From Gammaproteobacteria bacterium (GTDB lineage: Bacteria; Pseudomonadota; Gammaproteobacteria; Poriferisulfidales; Oxydemutatoraceae), in NCBI GenBank assembly GCA_007570905.1, contig RKSI01000116.1:1-6609 (forward strand): a stretch of DNA of 6,609 nt. The letters are read 5' to 3'. How positions within the stretch are numbered: the stretch's first letter is position 1; each line of letters opens with the position of its first letter. Of this stretch, positions 1-5,308 are shown piece after piece. Made by a program: the position numbers and the translations under genes. Below the pieces are notes generated by a model. That model did no database searches. It was given only the letters and a program-made list of their open reading frames with translations, and was not told the origin of the DNA.

Positions 1-18
1 TTGCCGTTCACTTGCCGC

Positions 19-351
19 TCATTTAAGCATCTTCAGGATGCTCTCCAGTTCGCCCTGCAACTCCCTGACCAGCGCCGCGTTGACGCCGGCCCTGGCCGCC
101 GCCTCGGGCTGCTCCAGCACCTGTTTGGCGCCGTCTATGGTGTATTTGTCCACCCGCAGCAGCGTGTAAATCTTGATCAGCAGCGCGAGGTTGCGGCGGG
201 TGTAATAACGGCGGTTGCCGCGCCGCACCGGTTTCAGTTGCACAAACTCCTTTTCCCAGTAGCGCAGCACATGCCGCTCCACGCCGCACCATTCGCTGAC
301 CTCGCCTATGGTGAAGTAGTGCTTATCCGGTATCAGCGGAAAACGGGTCAT
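19..351 (-). CDS. MerR-family transcriptional regulator (small, ihfA-linked type)
   Basis: A 110-residue DNA-binding protein. The N-terminal winged helix-turn-helix is clear: YFTIGEVSEWCGVERHVLRYWEKEF (about 12-36) and the wing RRGNRRYY (43-50), followed by helix LALLIKIYTLLRVDKYTIDGAKQVL. The C terminus (about 92-110, ELQGELESILKMLK) is a short predicted helix suited to dimerisation. It is far too short for an effector domain, and I see no Cys pattern for metal sensing. A MerR-like gene directly after ihfA is common in beta/gammaproteobacteria; its regulon is not known to me. The ATG overlaps ihfA by 29 nt. GGAGGA lies 11 nt upstream, so translation is probably coupled to ihfA. Ends in TGA, 18 nt from the window edge, with no terminator visible in what remains. 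Confidence 0.9.
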   Translation of the reverse strand: MTRFPLIPDKHYFTIGEVSEWCGVERHVLRYWEKEFVQLKPVRRGNRRYYTRRNLALLIKIYTLLRVDKYTIDGAKQVLEQPEAAARAGVNAALVRELQGELESILKMLK

Positions 352-667
352 CCCCGCCGTCTTCCTCCATGCAGCCGGACACCCGGCTTTTCAGTTTCTG
401 GCCCGGCTTGAAGACGACGACGCGGCGCGCCTCTATCGGCACCTCCTCGCCGGTCTTCGGGTTTCTGCCGGGGCGCTCGTTCTTGTCGCGCAGCACGAAA
501 TTGCCGAAACCGGACAACTTGACGATCTTGTCGTTGCCGAGCATGCGGCTTATCTCGGAAAAGAAACTCTCGACGAACTCCTTCGACTCGCTCTTGCTGA
601 AGCCGAGCCGCTGCGACAGGTTGTCAACCAAATCGGATTTGGTGATGGTTACGATTTCCTTTGCCAT
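323..667 (-). CDS. ihfA: Integration host factor alpha subunit
   Basis: One half of the IHF heterodimer, a DNA-bending nucleoid protein of the HU/IHF family used in transcription, recombination and replication. With the ATG at 665-667 it has 114 residues (E. coli 99): five extra near the N terminus and about ten at an acidic C-terminal tail (EEDGGDDPF). Core motifs: TKSDLVDNLSQRLGFSK (helices), VKLSGFGNFVLRDK (about 49-62), RPGRNPKTGEEVPI with the intercalating proline at Pro70 (E. coli Pro65), and ARRVVVFKPGQKLKSRV. The start is uncertain: an in-frame ATG at 689-691 overlaps the pheT stop as TGATG and would add MMRSFDGK. Neither ATG has a well-placed Shine-Dalgarno; GGAG lies 13 nt before 667. 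I prefer 667 from family length. Its ihfB partner is not in this window. Confidence 0.95.
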   Translation of the reverse strand: MAKEIVTITKSDLVDNLSQRLGFSKSESKEFVESFFSEISRMLGNDKIVKLSGFGNFVLRDKNERPGRNPKTGEEVPIEARRVVVFKPGQKLKSRVSGCMEEDGGDDPFSADTG

Positions 668-690
668 TTTGCCGTCAAAACTCCGCATCA

Positions 691-3144
691 TCAGGGCGCC
701 GGTGGCGAGGTCATTCTCAACTCGCCGCGCAGTTCCCGCCGCAGGGCGGCGACGATGGTCTCGACCCAGGCGTCGCTCGCGCCGCCGGTCAAGGTGCCCG
801 ACAAATCCTGAAAAATCAATCCCAACGCCATGCTTCTGAAACCGGATTGTATATCACCACCCTCGAAAACATCAAATATCACCGTTTCCGCCAGATATTC
901 GGGTTTCACGGCGTCGATGCAGCGCAGCACCGCCGCCGCCGTCACCTCCGCCGGGAACACGACGGCGATGTCGCGGCGCACCGCCGGGTACGCCGACACC
1001 GGCGCGCACTCCACCGGCGCCGGCGCCGCGATGCGCCCGAGTTCCAGTTCAAACAACAGCACCGGCATCGCCGCCGGCAGTTCCAGTCGCCGCTCCTCCG
1101 CCGGCGACAGTTGGCCGAGGCAGCCGACGCGCGCGCCGTCCAGCAGCACCGCGGCGGTGCGCCCCGGATGCAGCGCCGGGTGTTCGCACGCCTCAAAGGC
1201 GAGGCCGCCAGCGCCGCGCAGCAGGCGCTCTATGTCGCCCTTGACATCATGGAAGCCGCAAATGCCGCGGCCTTCGCGCGACGGCGCGGTGCCGCCGCCA
1301 TCGCCGCCCCACTGTTCGGGGTAAAGCGGGCCGCAGGCAAGCCCCGCCAGCATTTGCGCCTGCCCCGCACGGCCATCACGGATGAAGAAGGCCGGGCCGC
1401 GCTCAAAGATACGCACGCGCTCGCGGCGGCGGTGCAGGTTGCGCGCCAGCACTTGCAACAGGCCCGGCCACAGCGAAGTGCGCATCACCGACATCTCGCT
1501 GGAAATCGGGTTTTTCAGGCGCGGTGCGGTTTCGTCGTTGAAGCGCCCGGCCTGGTCGTCGGCGATGAAACTGTAAGTCACGACTTCGTAATAACCGGCT
1601 TCAATCAGGCGCTCGTCAAGGCGGCGGTTGCGCGCGCGCAGCCGCGCGGCGCCGGCGTCCGCGCCGGCGTCTGCAAACGCAAAGGGCGCGCCGCCGGGCC
1701 GCCGCCGTTCCGGGATGTTGTCGTAGCCGTGGAAACGCGCGATTTCCTCGATCAGGTCTTCCTCTATGTGCAGGTCAAAGCGCCACGACGGCGGCAGGCA
1801 GCGCCAGCCGTCTTCGGCGGTCTCGACGCGGCAGCCGAGATTGTGCAGCGTCTTTGCGATGAAGTCGCCTGCGATGGCGACGCCGAGGCGCTTTTCAACC
1901 GCCGCGGCGCGCAATGCAATCGCGCCGGACTGCGGCAGGTGCGCCGCGCTTTCCACTTCGTGCACCGGCCCGGCGGCGCCGCCCGCGATTTCCAGCAGCA
2001 ACTGCGTCGCGCGCGCCAGTGCGCGGCGCTGCAAGTGCGGGTCAACGCCGCGTTCAAAGCGGTGCGAGGATTCGGTGTGCAGGCCCAGCGCGCGCGCGCG
2101 CCCGGCGATGGCGCGCGGCGCGAAGAACGCGCATTCAATGACGATGTCGCGGGTGTCGGCGCCGACCGCGCTGTGCGCGCCGCCGATGACGCCGGCCACC
2201 GCGACCGGGCCGCTGTCGTCGGCGATGACCAGCGTTTCCCGGTTCAGAACAAGCGCCGCGCTGTCGCTGTCGGCGCCGATGGGGAGCATCGATTCGGCGT
2301 CTTTCGCAAACCGCACCCGGACTTCGCCGGCGAGACGCCGCCTGTCAAAGGCGTGCATCGGCTGGCCTGTCTCGAGCATCACATAATTCAGCACATCCAC
2401 GACCGGGTGCACGCTTCGCATACCGCAGCGGCGCAGGCGCTCGCGCATCCACAGCGGCGCCGCCGCCGCCGGGTCAAGGCCGGTGACGACTCTTGACAGG
2501 TAGCGCGGGCAGGCGTCGGCGGCCTCGACGACAACCTCGCAGCGCTCATCGCGGGCCGCCGGCGGAGGCGGCGTTTCGGGCACGCGCAGCGCGCCGCCCT
2601 GCAACACCGCGATTTCACGCGCGATGCCGATGATGCTGAAACAGTCGGCGCGGTTCGGCGTCAATTCCAGGTCGTAAATGAGGTCGCCGGCGCCGAGGTG
2701 CGCGCCGAGTTCGGCGCCGGGTTCAATGTCGCCGAGGTCAAACAGGCCGTCGCTGTGCTCGTCGAGGCCGAGTTCGGCGCCCGAACACAGCATGCCTTCC
2801 GACTCGACGCCGCGTATCGCGGTTTTCGAGATTTCCCTGCCGCCGATGCGGGCGCCTTCCGGCGCAAACGGCGCGCACAAACCCTCGCGCACATTGGCCG
2901 CGCCGCAAACCACCTGCCGGTGTTGGCCCGCGCCGATGTCCACCCGGCACACCCGCAGGCGCGCGGCGTCGGGGTGCGCGGCGACCGACTCGACGCGCGC
3001 GGCGACCACCTTCGGCAACTCCGGCGCCGCCGCCGCCACCGCGCCCACTTCCAGCCCGGCCAGCGTCAGGCGCTCGCCCAGCGCGCGCGCGTCTTCGGGC
3101 GCGATTGCCGCCCATTGCCCGAGCCATTCCAGGTTGCAGCGCAC
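691..3144 (-). CDS. pheT: Phenylalanine--tRNA ligase beta subunit, GTG start
   Basis: Beta subunit of PheRS, which binds tRNA and carries the editing site. With the GTG start it has 817 residues (E. coli 795). Domains: EMAP-like tRNA-binding fold (about 43-130, with HPDAARLRVCRVDIG and ESEGMLCS); B3/B4 editing region (about 200-385, with MRSVHPVVDVLNYVMLETG and SSHRFERGVDP); B5 (about 408-480, with PPSWRFDLHIEEDLIEEIARF); catalytic-like core; and a C-terminal FDX-ACB anticodon-binding domain (about the last 100 residues, from YPAVRRDIAVVF). I chose GTG at 3142-3144 because it gives VRCNLEWLGQW, matching the family start (E. coli MKFSELWLREW), and GGGG lies 7 nt upstream. An in-frame ATG at 3177 would add 11 residues and overlap pheS. 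The 3' end (about 800-910) is oddly AT-rich. Confidence 0.97.
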   Translation of the reverse strand: MRCNLEWLGQWAAIAPEDARALGERLTLAGLEVGAVAAAAPELPKVVAARVESVAAHPDAARLRVCRVDIGAGQHRQVVCGAANVREGLCAPFAPEGARIGGREISKTAIRGVESEGMLCSGAELGLDEHSDGLFDLGDIEPGAELGAHLGAGDLIYDLELTPNRADCFSIIGIAREIAVLQGGALRVPETPPPPAARDERCEVVVEAADACPRYLSRVVTGLDPAAAAPLWMRERLRRCGMRSVHPVVDVLNYVMLETGQPMHAFDRRRLAGEVRVRFAKDAESMLPIGADSDSAALVLNRETLVIADDSGPVAVAGVIGGAHSAVGADTRDIVIECAFFAPRAIAGRARALGLHTESSHRFERGVDPHLQRRALARATQLLLEIAGGAAGPVHEVESAAHLPQSGAIALRAAAVEKRLGVAIAGDFIAKTLHNLGCRVETAEDGWRCLPPSWRFDLHIEEDLIEEIARFHGYDNIPERRRPGGAPFAFADAGADAGAARLRARNRRLDERLIEAGYYEVVTYSFIADDQAGRFNDETAPRLKNPISSEMSVMRTSLWPGLLQVLARNLHRRRERVRIFERGPAFFIRDGRAGQAQMLAGLACGPLYPEQWGGDGGGTAPSREGRGICGFHDVKGDIERLLRGAGGLAFEACEHPALHPGRTAAVLLDGARVGCLGQLSPAEERRLELPAAMPVLLFELELGRIAAPAPVECAPVSAYPAVRRDIAVVFPAEVTAAAVLRCIDAVKPEYLAETVIFDVFEGGDIQSGFRSMALGLIFQDLSGTLTGGASDAWVETIVAALRRELRGELRMTSPPAP
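846..875 (-). promoter_or_regulatory. Possible ihfA promoter inside the 3' end of pheT
   Basis: On the minus strand, TTGATG (870-875; 4 of 6) is followed by an 18-nt spacer and TACAAT (846-851; 5 of 6). An overlapping TG-A-TATACA could act as an extended -10. It sits in an AT-rich island of pheT about 170 nt upstream of ihfA. E. coli ihfA (himA) is known to have its own promoter within pheT. The match is moderate and the call tentative. Confidence 0.3.
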
Positions 3145-3155
3145 GCCGGCCCCGC

Positions 3156-4157
3156 TCAGGCGGAAAACTGCTCGCAAAAGCGCAGGTCGTTCTCGAAGAG
3201 TATCCTCAGGTCGTCTATGCCGTGGCGCAGCATCGCAAGGCGCTCGATGCCGAGGCCGAAGGCGTAGCCGCTGTAACGCCCGGCGTCGTAACCGACCGCT
3301 TTCAGCACATTCGGATGCACCATGCCGCAGCCCATAATCTCAAGCCAGTCGTGGCGCCCGCTGCCGTGACGCCAGCGGATGTCCACTTCGGCGGACGGCT
3401 CGGTGAACGGAAAGTACGACGGCCTGAAGCGTATCGGCAAATCGCTCTCCTCAAAGAAGGCGCGCAGAAAGCCCGTCACCACGCCCTTGAGGTCGGCGAA
3501 TGACACCGCCTCGTCCACCGCAAGGCCCTCTACCTGGTGGAACATCGGGCTGTGGGTGATGTCAAAGTCGCAGCGATAGACCCGCCCCGGCGCAATCATA
3601 TGAATCGGCGGGCGGGCGCGGCGCATCACGCGTATCTGCACCGGCGAGGTGTGCGTGCGCAACAGCAGGCCGTCGTCGAGATAGAAAGTGTCGTGCATCG
3701 CGCGCGCCGGATGCAGCGGCGGGATGTTCAGCGCCTCGAAGTTGTGGAAGTCGTCCTCAATGTCGGGGCCTTCCTCGATGTCGAAGCCGGCGCGCTGCAA
3801 CAAATCCTCGACGCGGCGCAGCGTGCGCGTCACCGGGTGCGGCGCGCCGGCGCGCTGGCCGCGCCCGGGCAGCGTCACATCCATCTTCTCGCCGGCCATG
3901 CGGCGCTCCAGAACCTGTTCGCCGAGGGCCGCGCGGCGGCGCTCAAACTCCTGCTGCACGCCGCGCTTGGCGTCGTTGACGGCCTTGCCGGCGGCGGGGC
4001 GCTGCGCCGGCGGCAGCGCATCGAGTTCTTTCAGGCGGCGCGTGATGGCGCCTTTTCTGCCGAGGTATTCAACGCGCAGCCGGTCAAGTTCAGAAAGCGT
4101 CTCCGCCGCCGCCATGCGTTCGCGCGCTTCGCGGGCGATCCTCGCAATCTCTTGCAT
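3156..4157 (-). CDS. pheS: Phenylalanine--tRNA ligase alpha subunit
   Basis: Catalytic subunit of the alpha2-beta2 PheRS, which attaches phenylalanine to tRNA-Phe. It has 333 residues (E. coli 327). The order is an N-terminal coiled-coil tRNA-binding arm (about 1-90, with VEYLGRKGAITRRLKEL), then the class II core: motif 1 from HPVTRTL (107-113), PDIEDDFHNFEALNIP (131-146), GRVYRCDFDITHSPMFHQVEG (motif 2, 191-211), FRPSYFPFTEPSAEVD (244-259), MGCGMVHPNVL (275-285) and motif 3 GYAFGLGIERLAMLRHG (297-313). Ala299 matches E. coli Ala294, which limits the size of the amino-acid pocket. The ATG is the first possible start after the in-frame rplT stop. No clear Shine-Dalgarno precedes it. pheT follows 11 nt after the TGA. 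Confidence 0.98.
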   Translation of the reverse strand: MQEIARIAREARERMAAAETLSELDRLRVEYLGRKGAITRRLKELDALPPAQRPAAGKAVNDAKRGVQQEFERRRAALGEQVLERRMAGEKMDVTLPGRGQRAGAPHPVTRTLRRVEDLLQRAGFDIEEGPDIEDDFHNFEALNIPPLHPARAMHDTFYLDDGLLLRTHTSPVQIRVMRRARPPIHMIAPGRVYRCDFDITHSPMFHQVEGLAVDEAVSFADLKGVVTGFLRAFFEESDLPIRFRPSYFPFTEPSAEVDIRWRHGSGRHDWLEIMGCGMVHPNVLKAVGYDAGRYSGYAFGLGIERLAMLRHGIDDLRILFENDLRFCEQFSA

Positions 4158-4190
4158 TGGTTTTGCCCGCGCAGCGCCCCGCGAGCGGCC

Positions 4191-4550
4191 TCAGGCGGCG
4201 AGCGCGGCCTTTGCCTTCTCGGCGATCTTGCCGAAAGCGTCGAGGTCGCTGACCGCGAGTTCGGCCAGCACTTTGCGGTCTATCTCAATGCCGGCCCGCG
4301 CCATGCCGGCGATCAGGCGGCTGTATGACAGCCCGAATTGGCGCGCCGCGGCGTTGATGCGGACTATCCACAGGCCGCGGAAAAACCGCTTGCGCCCGCG
4401 CCGGTCGCGGTAGGCGTACTCGCCGGCGCGTATGACCGCCTGGCGGGCGGCGCGGAAAGTCCTGCTGCGCGCGCCGCGGTAGCCTTTGGCGTGTTTCAGC
4501 ACCTCTTTGTGGCGTGCGTGCGCGGCGACGCTGTTCTTCGCTCGTGACAT
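4191..4550 (-). CDS. rplT: 50S ribosomal protein L20 (bL20)
   Basis: Basic protein that binds 23S rRNA early in 50S assembly. In many bacteria it also represses its own operon by binding mRNA. The 119 residues (E. coli 118) include AHARHKEVLKHAKGYRGARSRT in the extended basic N-terminal arm, YAYRDRRGRKRFFRGLWI, RINAAARQFGLSYSRLI, and the acidic/alanine-rich C terminus ending EKAKAALAA. The ATG lies 12 nt after the rpmI stop, behind a purine-rich GGGGGA that serves as a moderate ribosome-binding site. pheS begins 33 nt downstream. Confidence 0.98.
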   Translation of the reverse strand: MSRAKNSVAAHARHKEVLKHAKGYRGARSRTFRAARQAVIRAGEYAYRDRRGRKRFFRGLWIVRINAAARQFGLSYSRLIAGMARAGIEIDRKVLAELAVSDLDAFGKIAEKAKAALAA

Positions 4551-4562
4551 GGTTTCCCCCGC

Positions 4563-4760
4563 TCAGGCGTACGGCAGCAACTTGTGCAACGCGGCCTCGT
4601 CGCTGGCGTGTATCAGGTCGGGCGCGCGCAGGTTGCGCTTGCGCTTGGCGCTTTTCTTGGTCAGGATGTGTCGCGCGTGCGAGTGCTTCTTGCGGTACGA
4701 GCCGGAGGCCGTCTTGCGAAAGCGCTTGGCCGCGCCGCGGTTGGTTTTCAGTTTCGGCAT
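4563..4760 (-). CDS. rpmI: 50S ribosomal protein L35 (bL35)
   Basis: Small, very basic structural protein of the large ribosomal subunit. It has 65 residues, the same length as E. coli L35. It begins MPKLKTNRGAAKRFRKT, contains RHILTKKSAKRKRNLR (about 50-65% into the chain) and ends LLPYA, all family hallmarks. The ATG is 4 nt after the infC TGA, with only a weak GAG as Shine-Dalgarno overlapping that stop, so translation probably depends on ribosomes finishing infC (inference). In E. coli, L20 represses rpmI and rplT translation through an RNA pseudoknot in this region. I cannot show such a structure here by eye. Confidence 0.97.
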   Translation of the reverse strand: MPKLKTNRGAAKRFRKTASGSYRKKHSHARHILTKKSAKRKRNLRAPDLIHASDEAALHKLLPYA

Positions 4761-4764
4761 GGTC

Positions 4765-5295
4765 TCAATTCTGCTGCTGTTTCTTCTTCGGCGCCATGAC
4801 CATCACAATCATGCGCCCCTCGTTCTTCGGCGCCTGCTCGACGACGGCGTGCCCGGCGAGGTCGTCGCGCACCCGCTCCAGCATCTTCATTCCCAGTTCC
4901 CGGTGCATCATCTCGCGGCCCCTGAATCGCAGAACAATCTTGGTCTTGTCGCCGTCCTTGAGGAAACGCACCAGGTTGCGCAACTTGGTCTCGTAATCCA
5001 TCTTGTCGGTGCCCGGCCTGAACTTGACCTCCTTGACCTGCGTGCGCTTCTGCTTCTTGCGCGCCTGCTGCGCCTTCTTGCGCTGCTCGAAACGGAATTT
5101 GCCGTAGTCCATGACCCGGCACACCGGCGGCGACGCGTTCGGCACCAACTCGACCAGGTCGAGTTCGCGCTCGGTTGCAAAGCGGCGCGCGTCGGTGGCG
5201 CTCATGATGCCCATGTTGACGCCCTCCGGGTCAATCAGGCGCACGTTCAGATCGTTGATCTCGTCGTTCAAACGATTTCTTTTTGTCAGCTTGAT
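4765..5295 (-). CDS. infC: Translation initiation factor IF-3, with an ATC start codon
   Basis: IF3 binds the 30S subunit, prevents premature 50S joining and checks the start codon and initiator tRNA. The 176-residue product (E. coli 180) shows the N-domain (RNRLNDEI at 6-13, then NASPPVCRVMDYGKF at 53-67), a Lys/Arg/Gln-rich linker (about 68-86), and the C-domain (KEVKFRPGTDKMDY, GDKTKIVLRFRGREM, ending APKKKQQQN). The start is chosen as ATC at 5293-5295. It lies 5 nt after a perfect AGGAGG, falls where IF3 proteins begin, and has no ATG, GTG or TTG at an equally good position. The first in-frame ATG (5421) lies 42 codons upstream, deep inside thrS. E. coli infC starts with AUU, which IF3 itself discriminates against, giving autorepression. 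AUC should allow the same control here (inference). thrS ends 13 nt upstream; rpmI begins 4 nt downstream. Confidence 0.95.
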   Translation of the reverse strand: MKLTKRNRLNDEINDLNVRLIDPEGVNMGIMSATDARRFATERELDLVELVPNASPPVCRVMDYGKFRFEQRKKAQQARKKQKRTQVKEVKFRPGTDKMDYETKLRNLVRFLKDGDKTKIVLRFRGREMMHRELGMKMLERVRDDLAGHAVVEQAPKNEGRMIVMVMAPKKKQQQN

Positions 5296-5300
5296 GCCGT

Positions 5301-5306
5301 CCTCCT
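5301..5306 (-). promoter_or_regulatory. Consensus Shine-Dalgarno of infC
   Basis: AGGAGG on the minus strand, ending 5 nt before the ATC codon and starting 2 nt after the thrS TGA. It is the strongest ribosome-binding site in the window and decides the infC start. A strong SD paired with a weak start codon fits an IF3-autoregulated initiation site. Confidence 0.85.
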
Positions 5307-5308
5307 GT

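Noticed and set aside
800..905. IHF-binding sites (WATCAANNNNTTR) near ihfA as evidence of autoregulation.
   Set aside because: AATCAA- and CATCAA-like strings occur, but none has the TTR half at the right distance.
1000..1040. Repeated GGCGCC/GCCGGC strings, here and at many other places in pheT, as possible repeat elements.
   Set aside because: They follow from Ala/Gly/Arg codons in GC-rich coding DNA. No unit repeats with a fixed length or spacing.
661..2496. Long plus-strand open frame of 611 codons opposite pheT.
   Set aside because: It is Arg/Ala/His-rich with no recognisable domain. It is the expected antisense shadow of a GC-rich gene, and pheT on the other strand is unambiguous.
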